From the NCBI GenBank assembly GCA_003212625.1, contig QCPI01000008.1:1-40014 (forward strand): 40,014 nt of DNA. Direction: 5' to 3'. Positions 1 through 10,929 of the stretch are shown in pieces; the first letter of the stretch is position 1, and the number at the start of each line of letters is the position of its first letter. The notes below the pieces were generated by a model, which saw only the letters and a list, made by a program, of their open reading frames with translations, searched no databases and was not told where the DNA came from. This DNA is from Prochlorococcus sp. AG-436-J02. GTDB lineage: Bacteria; Cyanobacteriota; Cyanobacteriia; PCC-6307; Cyanobiaceae. The position numbers and the translations under genes were made by a program.

Positions 1-1190
1 ATAGTTTGGCTATAGCCAATTTTTGAGGGTGAAGGGTTAACTCCTCCGCAATAATGATTGGATTGATTAGCAGAAATATATTCTGTGCCAGTAAGGTTTT
101 TACAAGTACCAGGCTCATCACCAGTTACTTTTTCTGATCTACCAACCTCGTTACCCGTTACTAAATTTCCATGAGTTGTATTTGTAACACCTACCTTTGC
201 TGGCTGGCTTATAGGAGTGCTTGAACCATTACAGAAAGAATCAATAACTTCTGAACCAAGATACTGAGTACCTGTTATTGAACGGCAAGTACTTGCTTCA
301 TTACCAGTAGTTTTTATAGATCTATTTGCTTGAGTTCCAGTAACAAGCTGACCAGTTGCGGTCTCACTCATTCCTACTTTCCAATGAGCATCAGGAGCAC
401 TAGCATTTTGCTTTGCACCATTTTTATTGGGACCACAAGGTCGAGTTACTGAAGTACGTTTTGATCCAGTGGCACCAGTTTTACTTTTAAGTTCTCTTAC
501 TCTTTGAGCTATTTCCTTAGTTGTTAGATCTGGATTACCTTGCCTCGCAACAGATGCAGCTGTTGTTGGTTGTTTCCCAGCAGATTTACCATGCTTTGAT
601 AAGGCTTCTCTTCGAGCCAGCACAAAAGCTCTACTTGAATTCGTAATTGCTTTTCTTTTAACCGTTGAACGGTGATCAGTTGTTCTTTTATTTAATTTCA
701 AGCTAACTTCTGGCTTTGAAATTGTATTACTAGTCTCCTCTAAAGCTTTTTGCTCACATTCTGGACAACAATGTTCAGCCTTTTTTGAGTCATAAGAAGG
801 AGCGTTTTGAACCTTTTTCCTCTCAACATCAACTCGAGTTATATCTTTACTATTATCCGCAGATTTTCCTCTACGTGACAATGCTTCTCTTCTTGCAATA
901 ACAAGTTGACGACTTGGTTGTGCTACAGAACTTCTATATGATCTTGAACTACTTGAGCTCCCAGAAGTACTTAATTGAAAACTACTAGTACTTGGTTGAG
1001 AAGAAGAATTATTTGAATTAGCCATAGATTTATTGGGTTTCACAAAACCAGAATTTGTCCTCGTAGCTCTTGCATCACCAGAAGAACGCACTCTATTAGC
1101 CGTAGAGCCTTTAACAGAAGCATTTTTACCTCCTTGACTTAGAGCCTGGCGGCGTTCAAGAACTAATTGTCGACTTGTTTGTTTTGCCAT
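1..1190 (-). CDS. csoS2: Carboxysome scaffold protein CsoS2 (N-terminal part, truncated by window edge)
   Basis: Reading leftwards from an ATG at 1190 the frame stays open to the window edge, giving about 395 residues of a long, disordered, Ser/Thr/Lys-rich protein. Three basic helical N-repeats are visible, with cores SRQLVLERRQALS (near residue 6), SRQLVIARREALS (near 92) and SRAFVLARREALS (near 185); in the family these bind RuBisCO. From about residue 270 the middle M-repeats begin (KVGMSET..G.LVTGTQ), with paired cysteines such as C301/C319 and C362/C380. CsoS2 links RuBisCO to the alpha-carboxysome shell. It is last in the visible csoS1-cbbL-cbbS-csoS2 operon, 100 bp after cbbS. The C-terminal domain and any frameshift site lie outside the window. 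Confidence 0.95.
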   Translation of the reverse strand, partial: MAKQTSRQLVLERRQALSQGGKNASVKGSTANRVRSSGDARATRTNSGFVKPNKSMANSNNSSSQPSTSSFQLSTSGSSSSSRSYRSSVAQPSRQLVIARREALSRRGKSADNSKDITRVDVERKKVQNAPSYDSKKAEHCCPECEQKALEETSNTISKPEVSLKLNKRTTDHRSTVKRKAITNSSRAFVLARREALSKHGKSAGKQPTTAASVARQGNPDLTTKEIAQRVRELKSKTGATGSKRTSVTRPCGPNKNGAKQNASAPDAHWKVGMSETATGQLVTGTQANRSIKTTGNEASTCRSITGTQYLGSEVIDSFCNGSSTPISQPAKVGVTNTTHGNLVTGNEVGRSEKVTGDEPGTCKNLTGTEYISANQSNHYCGGVNPSPSKIGYSQT

Positions 1191-1243
1191 ATCAACCCAA
1201 TGGAGAGGTTACAAAAAATAAATTAAAATTCTCTAAAGAATGG

Positions 1244-1270
1244 TTAGCCCCAAAAAATTTTTGAGGCTAA
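1244..1270 (-). promoter_or_regulatory. Intercistronic hairpin between cbbS and csoS2
   Basis: On the minus strand TTAGCCTCAAAAA is followed, after one base, by TTTTTGGGGCTAA. That is a 13-bp stem with one T-G wobble; the innermost pairs must open to form the loop. It sits 20 nt after the cbbS stop. No clean T-run follows on the minus strand, so an mRNA-end stabiliser or partial attenuator fits better than a full terminator. The role is inferred. Confidence 0.5.
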
Positions 1271-1290
1271 TTTTATCAAAGCCTACTTAT

Positions 1291-1632
1291 TTAGCGGCCT
1301 TGGAAAACTACAAAGCAAGTACCTTGACTTTGTGTATATGCGTCATATCCAACGATACGAACATGATGGTCAGGATATGCTCTATGGCAAGCTTCTAACT
1401 CGCTAACAACCAAATTTAAATCTTTCTCACCAAAGAAAGGTAATTTCCAATAAGACCAATAGGTCTGCATTGAACCACTTGGTTGAACATGCTCAATAAC
1501 TGGGCTCCAACCCTGAGCAATGATATAAGCGATTTGATCGTAGATTTCGTCCTGGGTCATCGGCGGTAAGAAGCCGAATGTTTCCAGGGTGGCGACTGTT
1601 TGATAGTCACCTACTGTGCTCTGGAAAGGCAT
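1291..1632 (-). CDS. cbbS: RuBisCO small subunit (form IA)
   Basis: A 113-residue protein of the usual length for carboxysomal form IA small subunits. It starts MPFQSTVGDYQT and carries the family segment around YWSYWKLPFFGE, followed by a C-terminal IVGYDAYTQSQGTCFVVF strand. It caps the large-subunit octamer in the L8S8 enzyme inside the carboxysome. The ATG at 1632 lies 100 bp after the cbbL stop, with a small dyad in the gap. It belongs to the operon csoS1-cbbL-cbbS-csoS2. The gene is often called rbcS in cyanobacteria. Confidence 0.97.
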   Translation of the reverse strand: MPFQSTVGDYQTVATLETFGFLPPMTQDEIYDQIAYIIAQGWSPVIEHVQPSGSMQTYWSYWKLPFFGEKDLNLVVSELEACHRAYPDHHVRIVGYDAYTQSQGTCFVVFQGR

Positions 1633-1660
1633 GGTGAACTTAAGTTAGTGAATGAGTGAA

Positions 1661-1680
1661 AGTCGATTTAAATATCGACT
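1661..1680 (-). promoter_or_regulatory. Short inverted repeat between cbbL and cbbS
   Basis: AGTCGAT-TTAAAT-ATCGACT forms a perfect 7-bp stem with a 6-nt loop in the 100-bp gap between cbbL and cbbS, 28 nt upstream of the cbbS ATG. No T-run follows. It could be an RNA processing or stability element; function not shown. Confidence 0.35.
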
Positions 1681-1732
1681 AATGAATTTAAGAAAGTTAG
1701 AGGCAACTTAAGATGTCACCTCTTTATCTTTT

Positions 1733-3145
1733 CTACTGAACGTCGAGTTTATCGACTGTATCGAATTCGAACTTAATCTCCTTCCATGTCTCAAGAGCAA
1801 TTGCCAATTCAGGGCTATGCTTTGCAGCTTCTAGAAGGATATCGCGACTTTCTTTTTCGATTTCTCTACCTGCATTACGCGCTTTCACACATGCTTCTAG
1901 AGCTACTCTGTTCGCAGCCGCACCAGCCGCTGATCCCCAAGGGTGTCCATGGGTACCACCTCCAAACTGGAGACATGAATCATCTCCAAAGATTGCAAGC
2001 AATGCTGGCATATGCCAAACATGAATACCACCAGATGCCACAGCAAATACACCAGGCATAGAACCCCAATCTTGATCAAAGAAGTTACCGCGAGTACGGT
2101 CTTCAGGGACAAAGGATTCACGTAGGTTATCGATATAACCAAGAGTTGTTTGACGGTCTCCTTCTAGTTTTCCAACAACTGTTCCTGTATGAAGTTGATC
2201 TCCGCCAGATAGACGCAAACACTTAGCAAGAACTCTGAAGTGGATACCATGCTGAGGATGACGGTCAATAACCGCATGCATAGCACGGTGAATATGAAGA
2301 AGCATGCCATTCTCACGGCACCAATTAGCAAGACCTGTATTAGCAGTAAAGCCACCAGTGATGTAGTCATGCATGATGATTGGCATGTCAAGTTCTTTAG
2401 CGAACTCAGCACGCTTATACATCTCTTCAGGAGTAGTTGCTGTGCAATTCAGGTAGTGACCTTTAACTTCACCAGTTTCCTGTTGAGCTAGCTTTACAGC
2501 TTCAGCAACAAATTCAAAACGCTCTCTCCAACGCTGGAATGGCTGAGAATTGATATTCTCATCATCTTTAGTTAGGTCAAGACCGCCACGAAGGCATTCG
2601 TAGACAACACGACCGTAGTTTTTACCTGAAAGACCAAGTTTTGGCTTAATAGTACAACCAAGTAATGGACGACCGTATTTATTAAGACGATCACGTTCAA
2701 CTACGATTCCACTAGGTGGTCCGCCGCAGGTCTTGATAAATGCCATTGGGAAGCGAATATCTTCAAGACGAAGATGACGCAAGGCTTTAAAACCAAAGAC
2801 GTTTCCAACAAGTGATGTCAAAACGTTAGTTATAGATCCTTCTTCAAAAAGATCTAAGGGATAGGCAATAAATGCATAGAAGGCATCCTTGTCTCCAGGG
2901 ACATCTTCAATTCGGTAACAACGGCCTTTGTAAAATTCAAGATCTACAAGTAATTCTGACCAAACTGTTGACCATGTACCAGTAGATGATTCAGCCGCAA
3001 CAGCTGCTGCGACCTCTTCCTTTGGCACACCTTCCTGACCTGTGCATTTAAAACATGCAAGTAGATCAGTATCTAGGGGGACGTAATCAGGAGTGAAGTA
3101 AGTATCTCTATACTCCTTAACTCCAGCATCATACTTTTTAGCCAT
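1733..3145 (-). CDS. cbbL: RuBisCO large subunit (form IA)
   Basis: A 470-residue ribulose-1,5-bisphosphate carboxylase/oxygenase large chain, which fixes CO2 to two 3-phosphoglycerates inside the carboxysome. The active site is intact: catalytic lysine K167 in TIKPKLG, carbamylated K193 with metal ligands D195 and E196 in GLDLTKDDE, and the HIHRAMHA and [10 protein letters not shown] segments. The N-terminus ([13 protein letters not shown]) and the operon partners (csoS1 upstream, cbbS and csoS2 downstream) mark it as the proteobacterial-type form IA of alpha-cyanobacteria, not form IB. The ATG at 3145 is preceded by AGGAG. It is often named rbcL in cyanobacteria. Confidence 0.98.
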   Translation of the reverse strand: MAKKYDAGVKEYRDTYFTPDYVPLDTDLLACFKCTGQEGVPKEEVAAAVAAESSTGTWSTVWSELLVDLEFYKGRCYRIEDVPGDKDAFYAFIAYPLDLFEEGSITNVLTSLVGNVFGFKALRHLRLEDIRFPMAFIKTCGGPPSGIVVERDRLNKYGRPLLGCTIKPKLGLSGKNYGRVVYECLRGGLDLTKDDENINSQPFQRWRERFEFVAEAVKLAQQETGEVKGHYLNCTATTPEEMYKRAEFAKELDMPIIMHDYITGGFTANTGLANWCRENGMLLHIHRAMHAVIDRHPQHGIHFRVLAKCLRLSGGDQLHTGTVVGKLEGDRQTTLGYIDNLRESFVPEDRTRGNFFDQDWGSMPGVFAVASGGIHVWHMPALLAIFGDDSCLQFGGGTHGHPWGSAAGAAANRVALEACVKARNAGREIEKESRDILLEAAKHSPELAIALETWKEIKFEFDTVDKLDVQ

Positions 3146-3186
3146 TGATAGCTCCTGTTAATTAGTTAGAAGGTTGAAAATTTGAA

Positions 3187-3208
3187 AAGTCCTCTCCTCT
3201 TAGGACTT
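3187..3208 (-). promoter_or_regulatory. Hairpin between csoS1 and cbbL, possible weak attenuator
   Basis: On the minus strand AAGTCCT-AAGAGGAG-AGGACTT is a 7-bp stem with an 8-nt loop just after the csoS1 stop (3217). It is followed by TTTTCAAATTTTC. The stem plus T-rich tail resembles a leaky terminator or mRNA 3'-end stabiliser that would raise csoS1 relative to cbbL. The role is inferred. Confidence 0.4.
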
Positions 3209-3216
3209 AGTCAAAA

Positions 3217-3528
3217 TCAGTCCTTCTGACCTAAGAAGTTACCGTTGCCCAAAGCTGGCTCAACTTCACGATGAGGACGAGCAATGATGTGAGCTGCAAC
3301 GAGTCCGTCACCTACACGCTCACAAGCATCTGCGCCTGCACGAACTGCTGCGTTTACAGCACCAGTTTCTCCGCGAACCAAAACTGTTACGTAACCACCA
3401 CCAACAAACTCACGACCAATCAAGCGCACTTCTGCTGCCTTGGTCATAGCGTCAGCAGCTTCAATAGCTGGTACTAATCCGCGTGTCTCGATCATGCCGA
3501 GAGCAATACCCATTGTTTCGCTAGCCAT
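3217..3528 (-). CDS. csoS1: Carboxysome shell hexamer protein CsoS1 (BMC domain)
   Basis: A 103-residue single-domain bacterial-microcompartment (BMC-H) protein. It opens MASETMGIALGMIETRGL and has the pore loop FVGGG at residues 41-45, followed by the alanine-rich VNAAVRAGADAC helix. Hexamers tile the alpha-carboxysome facets, with metabolites passing through the central pore. It is the first gene of the csoS1-cbbL-cbbS-csoS2 operon, and a 357-bp divergent intergenic region upstream holds the candidate control sites. The ATG at 3528 is preceded by AGGAC. Confidence 0.97.
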   Translation of the reverse strand: MASETMGIALGMIETRGLVPAIEAADAMTKAAEVRLIGREFVGGGYVTVLVRGETGAVNAAVRAGADACERVGDGLVAAHIIARPHREVEPALGNGNFLGQKD

Positions 3529-3679
3529 GTCCTATTTCTGTAAAGGGATGGAATGTTCAGAAGGGAGAATGCCCCGTCAAAGAGCAATTAGTCAAGGGGA
3601 TTTTCTAATAGCGATGATTACAGTTCCTAGTCCTATTCATAAGCTGAGCTTATCACCCTTGCTACGACAGTTGAGTAAC

Positions 3680-3696
3680 ACTGTTCGATTAACAGT
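3680..3696. promoter_or_regulatory. Operator-like dyad upstream of csoS1 (LysR-type candidate)
   Basis: ACTGTT-CGATT-AACAGT is a perfect 6+6 bp inverted repeat with a 5-bp centre, about 150 bp upstream of the csoS1 ATG. Within it is a T-N11-A arrangement, the general signature of LysR-family sites, and CbbR/RbcR regulators of RuBisCO operons belong to that family. The regulator assignment is inference. Confidence 0.35.
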
Positions 3697-3838
3697 CAGG
3701 ACATACTCATATTGCATTGCGTAAACATGCCCTTGTAGTTATTTTTACCCACGAGACAGGTTCCTGGCTATGTCAGGGTTGGAATGTTCACCCAAAAGCT
3801 GTCTCAAAATCATCTAAAAAATTCAAGTACTATTGTTT

Positions 3839-3866
3839 TTGACTTCTTCCTGTAAGACTATATAGA
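3839..3866 (+). promoter_or_regulatory. Sigma70-type promoter of rdgB
   Basis: TTGACT (3839-3844) and TATAGA (3861-3866) are separated by 16 bp. The expected transcript start is near 3873, leaving a leader of only about 13 nt before the TTG start codon at 3886. Confidence 0.5.
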
Positions 3867-3885
3867 TACAGTTAATGTATTCAAT

Positions 3886-4473
3886 TTGAAAAAGCCACTA
3901 ATAACCATAGCTAGTGGTAATCCTAAGAAGGTTGCCGAGATAGAGGCAATGCTTGGACCTCTCCCAATTGAAGTTAAAAAGCAACCTAGCTCTCTGGATG
4001 TTGAAGAAACCGGAAAAACATACCTAGACAATGCAATATTGAAAGCAAAAGCAGCGGCAGAATTAACTAACAGTTGGACTATTGCAGATGATTCTGGACT
4101 TGAAATTGATTCTCTTGGTAATGCTCCCGGTATCTTTTCTGCGCGACTTGCAGATACAAATGAAAAAAAAATAGAGAAGATTCTTACTGCTCTTGGCGAC
4201 AGTCCTTACAGAAGTGCAAAAGTTTGCAGCGTAATGGTGCTATGCACAAACAGTGGAGAGATTATTAAAAACACAACAGGGATTTGCTGGGGTGAAATTT
4301 TAAAAAAGCCCGCTTATCCAAATGGTGAATTTGAATCATTATTTTGGGTTCGTGAAACTAATTGCACTTATGGAGAATTAAATAATGCACAATTATCAAA
4401 ACATGGAAGCAGAGGTAAAGCAGCTAGAGAATTAGCTCCTTACCTTTTGAAAGCTATAGGAATAAAAAAATAA
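3886..4473 (+). CDS. rdgB: XTP/dITP pyrophosphatase (HAM1/RdgB family)
   Basis: A 195-residue nucleotide house-cleaning enzyme that hydrolyses dITP and XTP to monophosphates. The N-terminal ITIASGNPKKVAEIEAML nucleotide-binding segment, TYLDNAILKAKAAAE, the acidic IADDSGLEIDSL motif with APGIFSAR, and the C-terminal SKHGSRGKAAREL segment all match the family. The start codon is TTG at 3886, since the only nearby ATG (3875) is out of frame. It sits between csoS1 and csoS1D, and its stop abuts the end of csoS1D (4474) with no spacing. Confidence 0.92.
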   Translation: MKKPLITIASGNPKKVAEIEAMLGPLPIEVKKQPSSLDVEETGKTYLDNAILKAKAAAELTNSWTIADDSGLEIDSLGNAPGIFSARLADTNEKKIEKILTALGDSPYRSAKVCSVMVLCTNSGEIIKNTTGICWGEILKKPAYPNGEFESLFWVRETNCTYGELNNAQLSKHGSRGKAARELAPYLLKAIGIKK

Positions 4474-5250
4474 TTAATATCTATTTATGTAATCAATAGC
4501 TCTCATCGCCGCCGCCGCAGCCTCCTCAACATCGCCTTCTTTCCCCGCTAAAGTAAGTCTTCCAAAAGCACCAACTCCTTTCACATCAACGATTGTGATA
4601 TTTGATGCCTTCTCAGCCTCGTTTGCAGCCATCAAAACATATCCCGCTGGTTCAGTCTCAAGGATGAACATACTCATGCCAGATTGAATCATTGAGCCAC
4701 GTCTATTTTGGCGATTGATCAAAACAGCATGGTCAGGAGTAATAGAACGAATAACTTCAGTCCAAGTAACTTGTGGATTAGTTCTCCTATCAATTGTGCT
4801 TCCTATGGCATCTAAAACGACATCGCCCGAATGCAGGACTGTGCTTTGATCTCGGTGATAAAGAGCAAGAGATCCAAAGGCCCTTTCAACGATCATTTGA
4901 CCTAATCGAACGTTGCTGGCTTTTAGTGCTATATCTGTAACCCTGTGCACTGCCATTCCAGGAGAAACCTCCATCCAAAGACAAGCATCCCCAGGTATAG
5001 GCAAGAAGCCTGAGCTTGCAGTTCCCATATAGGCCGCAAGTTGAGGTTGCAAAGAATCTAGAAATACATATGTTCTTAATTCAATTTGTTTTACATGACT
5101 TGCTTGACGAGCAACTAACGATTTTTCCGAATCAGTTGTTATTACTCGCTTTGGATCGTCAGCAAGATATTCATTTACTTCTGCACCAGTAACTCTCTGG
5201 CTACCACCTAGTCGCCTGTCATTATTCTCAAATGTGGCGAATCTTGTCAT
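4474..5250 (-). CDS. csoS1D: Tandem-BMC carboxysome shell protein CsoS1D
   Basis: A 258-residue protein with an N-terminal extension of about 50 residues and two BMC domains, forming BMC-T pseudohexameric trimers in the family. Residues E122 and R123 in [12 protein letters not shown] correspond to the Glu-Arg pair known to gate the large pore in the Prochlorococcus homologue. The second domain contains the [19 protein letters not shown] helix-strand unit and ends in a poly-Ala helix. The protein probably controls metabolite passage through the shell. The gene is on the carboxysome strand, separated from csoS1 by rdgB, so it is transcribed separately. Confidence 0.93.
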   Translation of the reverse strand: MTRFATFENNDRRLGGSQRVTGAEVNEYLADDPKRVITTDSEKSLVARQASHVKQIELRTYVFLDSLQPQLAAYMGTASSGFLPIPGDACLWMEVSPGMAVHRVTDIALKASNVRLGQMIVERAFGSLALYHRDQSTVLHSGDVVLDAIGSTIDRRTNPQVTWTEVIRSITPDHAVLINRQNRRGSMIQSGMSMFILETEPAGYVLMAANEAEKASNITIVDVKGVGAFGRLTLAGKEGDVEEAAAAAMRAIDYINRY

Positions 5251-5333
5251 GGGCGGGATATTACCTCAAAGATTGCCTTTTTAGCTAGCAATTTAGACTT
5301 GCATGCTGAATTTAAGCCGATAAATTCTATATA

Positions 5334-5339
5334 TATAAT
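5334..5339 (+). promoter_or_regulatory. Probable -10 box for the gene at 5354
   Basis: TATAAT lies 14 nt before the ATG at 5354 within an alternating TATATATAAT run. The -35 region (TTTAAG near 5311) is weak. The predicted leader is under 10 nt, so the transcript may be nearly leaderless. Confidence 0.4.
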
Positions 5340-5353
5340 GATCTGATTGAAGA

Positions 5354-5719
5354 ATGTCTGTACCTCAGCCAAAGGAATCTCAAAAAAATACCCAAAATAC
5401 TGAGATAAATCCTGAGCAAGCCCTTGGGTTGGTTTCATTGGGGCTTATGCAAAAATTATCTGATAAAGGAATTAGCGACTTGAATTGGTTAAAAGAAGAC
5501 GAAAAATGTGATTCCTATGAACTTCGTCAAAGACTTGAACTAACTTCTTTAGCTATTGAAACAGGAGCTCCACTAAGCACCTCAGAAGTATCAAAACTCT
5601 TAGGCGTTAGACCAGGTTCCTCAAAAGTTGAGAGAGGTGGACTGATTGCTAAGAAATTATCTAGAAATGTTTGGAGATTAATCAAATCAAGCCAAGAAAG
5701 TTCTCATTGGCGTAATTAG
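5354..5719 (+). CDS. Small protein of unknown function with a possible winged-helix-like C-terminus
   Basis: A 121-residue hydrophilic protein that I do not recognise by name. Residues 1-30 look disordered (rich in Q, N and E). The middle is helical (LGLVSLGLMQKLSDKGI, then LRQRLELTSLAIETGA). The C-terminal STSEVSKLLGVRPGSSKVERGG followed by AKKLSRNVWRLIK resembles a small DNA-binding fold, but the match is weak. It is divergent from csoS1D (103 bp apart) and convergent with chlB (12 bp apart). A strong -10 box in front supports a real gene. A regulatory role near chl or cso genes would be speculation. Confidence 0.75.
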   Translation: MSVPQPKESQKNTQNTEINPEQALGLVSLGLMQKLSDKGISDLNWLKEDEKCDSYELRQRLELTSLAIETGAPLSTSEVSKLLGVRPGSSKVERGGLIAKKLSRNVWRLIKSSQESSHWRN

Positions 5720-5731
5720 AAATAACCAAAT

Positions 5732-7309
5732 TTAGGCTTTATAGTGAGCCTTAGCGTCATAAAGAGTCTCTTCATTAATCTCTCTACATCCAGCTTGGCG
5801 GGCATAATTTTCTGTATTCTTTCTTACTTTACCTCTAACGAAAAATGGGATTTTAGAAAGTTCTTTTTCACCTTCATGCGTCCATACAGGATCCCCATCT
5901 GTAGTTCCTGAATCTTGTAAGTTTGTTTTAATATTATCTTTATTTGTATTTTGATTTCCTTTTCCACCTAAATGTCCTAGATGACTTTGATGACCGTCAA
6001 CGAATTCAAAGTCATGCTTAAACATTCCAATTAAATGTTCCTCAAGTCCCATCATTAGTGGATGGACCCAGTCATCAAAAATGACATTCGCACCCTCCCA
6101 TCCCATTTGAGGGCTATATCGAGCAGGTACATCCTGCACATGCATTGGTGTGCTGATTACAGCGCATGGAATGCCTAATCTTTTTGCGCTATGTCGCTCC
6201 ATTTGTGTACCAAGGACTAGCTCTGGTGATGTTTCTTTTATTGCATCTTCTACTTCTAAGTAGTCATTAGTAATCAATGCCTCTAAACCAAGTGCCTTGG
6301 CAGCCGGACGAACTTTCCTAGCCATTTCACGACTATAAGTTCCAAGGCCCACAACTTTAAAACCAAGCTCCTCATTAGCAATTCTTGCTGCAGCAAGAGC
6401 GTGTGTTCCGTCTCCAAAAATAAAGACTCTTTTCCCTGTCAGGTAATTCGAATCCACTGAATTCGAGTACCAAGTTAATTTCGAATTATTAGATTCGTTT
6501 ACTGATTGCGGAATTTCCATCTCTAAAACTTCGTGTAATTCTTTAAGAAAATCCTGAGTAGCCCCAACGCCTAGAGGAACTGTTGTTGTAAAAGGAATAT
6601 TTAAATTTCTTTCAAGCCAAATACAAGTTGATTCCGCTATTTCTGGATAAAGGCAAACATTCACATCAGCATTGGGGATTCGCATTATATCGGCAGGTGA
6701 TGCTCCTAAGGGCGCCACAACATTGACATCTATCCCGTACTGACCAAGTAGTTTTTGTATTTCCAAAACATCATCACGACATCTAAAACCAAGCAAAGTT
6801 GGGCCAAGAAGATTTATTCTCGGTCTTCTTTTTTCTTCCTGCCAAGTTTGTTTCGATTCTTTCGAGTGGTCTTTAAGTAAAGTTCTTACTATTTGATAAA
6901 AGGTCTCAGAGCCACCCCAGTTTTCCTTTTTGCTATAGGCAGGTAATTCTAGGCTGACAATTGGGATATCAAACCCCATACCTTTCGCGAGAGAACCAGG
7001 CTGATCTTGAATTAATTCGGCTGTACAACTTTCACCAACTAAAAGAGCTTCTGGAGTAAATCTATCTACAGCTTCTTTTATATGTCCTTTTACAAGTTCT
7101 GCTGTATCACCTCCTAAATCCCTAGCTTGAAAAGTTGTATAAGTTACAGGTGGTCTACTGCCACGGCGTTCAATCATAGTAAAAAGAAGATCAGCGTAGG
7201 TATCTCCTTGAGGTGCATGCAATACGTAATGTAATTTCTTCATAGAAGTAGCGATTCTCATCGCACCAATATGAGGAGGTCCTTCGTATGTCCAGAGAGT
7301 TAATTCCAT
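5732..7309 (-). CDS. chlB: Light-independent protochlorophyllide reductase subunit B
   Basis: A 525-residue catalytic subunit of dark-operative protochlorophyllide oxidoreductase (DPOR), which with ChlN forms the nitrogenase-MoFe-like N2B2 complex. It starts [18 protein letters not shown]. Asp at residue 36 (APQGDTYAD) matches the unusual aspartate ligand of the NB [4Fe-4S] cluster. A hydrophilic Asn/Gly/Lys-rich linker (around 445-470) precedes the conserved C-terminal [20 protein letters not shown] domain. It lies 4 bp downstream of chlN, so the two are co-transcribed. Confidence 0.97.
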   Translation of the reverse strand: MELTLWTYEGPPHIGAMRIATSMKKLHYVLHAPQGDTYADLLFTMIERRGSRPPVTYTTFQARDLGGDTAELVKGHIKEAVDRFTPEALLVGESCTAELIQDQPGSLAKGMGFDIPIVSLELPAYSKKENWGGSETFYQIVRTLLKDHSKESKQTWQEEKRRPRINLLGPTLLGFRCRDDVLEIQKLLGQYGIDVNVVAPLGASPADIMRIPNADVNVCLYPEIAESTCIWLERNLNIPFTTTVPLGVGATQDFLKELHEVLEMEIPQSVNESNNSKLTWYSNSVDSNYLTGKRVFIFGDGTHALAAARIANEELGFKVVGLGTYSREMARKVRPAAKALGLEALITNDYLEVEDAIKETSPELVLGTQMERHSAKRLGIPCAVISTPMHVQDVPARYSPQMGWEGANVIFDDWVHPLMMGLEEHLIGMFKHDFEFVDGHQSHLGHLGGKGNQNTNKDNIKTNLQDSGTTDGDPVWTHEGEKELSKIPFFVRGKVRKNTENYARQAGCREINEETLYDAKAHYKA

Positions 7310-7313
7310 GAAA

Positions 7314-9831
<2,518 letters not shown>

Positions 9832-9847
9832 CCACCAAGTGAAAAGA

Positions 9848-10861
9848 TTATTGCAAACCGACTAATTTCATAGACAACTCCCAAACTTTTCTAGAAGTCA
9901 CTGGATCAGTGACTTTATCAGACAATTCTTGAGAAAATTGTTGTCTATCTTTTCTTTGCCTATTCCCCCAACTCCAATGAACACCAGAAATAGCAAATTG
10001 AGGCTCTGATACAACTTGAGCCACTCTGTCACCAGCAAGCGATTCACTTACAAAACCTCCTGTTATTAATTTCTGAAACCATGGGAACAACCATTGAAAA
10101 AGTTTTGGAGTATTTCTAAATAATCTAGTATTAGCAACACATCCAGGATATAAAGAGCTAAAAAGAATTGAAGAAGAATTAAATCGCCTGTGTAATTCTT
10201 GGGTTGTAATCATATTGCATAGCTTACTGTCTTTATAAGCTTTTCCTGGCTTAAACCGTTTACCACTAGCCATTGATATTGGGTCGCAAAAACCTTCTTC
10301 AAAACCAGATAAATTCCCTAGATCAGCAGGAGCTGGTATAGGAATTTTCCCGCCAAGTTCTTTATTGTTAGCAGTTACAGTTCCTAAAATCACGACCCTA
10401 GAAGATTCAACCCCCCAAGATCTTCCCTTCCATACTGGTCTTGATGACTTACTAAGATTTTCCATAAGCAACTGAATTAATAAAAAATGTCCAAAATGAT
10501 TTGTTGCCATTGAGATTTCAAAGCCCTGCGGAGATCTCAATGGCTTTTTTAAACGAGGAAGATAGACAGCCGCATTGCAAACCAAAGCATCCAAAGGCTG
10601 ATCCAACTCTTCTAGAAGGCTTTTAACCCCTTGGCGTACGCTATCTAGATCACCAAGATCAATTTGGACATGCTGTAGTTGTCTTGGTCTATTAATAGGT
10701 AAGCCAACTGCTGAGGCAGAAGCTTCAGCTCTCAAAGAGGATCTATTTGCCGTAATAACTCTCCAGCCCCTCTCTACTAGTGATTTTGTTGCATATAAAC
10801 CCACTCCTGATGTTGTTCCAGTAATTAACACAGTTCCTGGTGCCGCTTGTACTAGAGCCAT
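9848..10861 (-). CDS. por: Light-dependent protochlorophyllide oxidoreductase
   Basis: A 337-residue short-chain dehydrogenase that reduces protochlorophyllide to chlorophyllide using NADPH and light. The Rossmann motif TGTTSGVG spans residues 14-21, the NAA motif is at 96-98, and catalytic Tyr209 and Lys213 lie in [10 protein letters not shown]. The protein has the family's extra loop and C-terminal region. It lies beside chlL, so dark-operative and light-operative routes are clustered here. Confidence 0.97.
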   Translation of the reverse strand: MALVQAAPGTVLITGTTSGVGLYATKSLVERGWRVITANRSSLRAEASASAVGLPINRPRQLQHVQIDLGDLDSVRQGVKSLLEELDQPLDALVCNAAVYLPRLKKPLRSPQGFEISMATNHFGHFLLIQLLMENLSKSSRPVWKGRSWGVESSRVVILGTVTANNKELGGKIPIPAPADLGNLSGFEEGFCDPISMASGKRFKPGKAYKDSKLCNMITTQELHRRFNSSSILFSSLYPGCVANTRLFRNTPKLFQWLFPWFQKLITGGFVSESLAGDRVAQVVSEPQFAISGVHWSWGNRQRKDRQQFSQELSDKVTDPVTSRKVWELSMKLVGLQ

Positions 10862-10929
10862 CTTCTTTAGTAAAAGTATTCTTAATCAATTTTCAAAGAC
10901 AAATCTAAACCCAAGTGAAGCAAAGTTAA

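Larger units (their letters stand above)
3529..3885. promoter_or_regulatory. 357-bp divergent control region between csoS1 and rdgB
   Basis: This region separates the carboxysome operon (minus) from rdgB (plus). It holds a sigma70-like promoter for rdgB, a 17-bp perfect dyad (3680-3696), an 11-bp direct repeat (3549-3559 and 3780-3790), and a foldable segment (3753-3805). I could not pick a convincing -35/-10 pair for csoS1; TTGAC appears twice on the minus strand, near 3590 and 3575, without a good -10 box. No believable gene is present. Confidence 0.6.

Noticed and set aside
1786-2491. Several 70-90-codon frames on both strands inside cbbL
   Set aside because: They are shadows of the highly conserved large-subunit gene.
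3440-3724. 94-codon plus-strand reading frame covering the csoS1 start and upstream region
   Set aside because: It is antisense to csoS1 over its first part, has no family features, and the rest is the control region of the operon.
3781-3800. Glutamine-riboswitch-like GTTCACCC segment
   Set aside because: The partner consensus of the glnA/downstream-peptide motif is not visible nearby, so I do not call a riboswitch.
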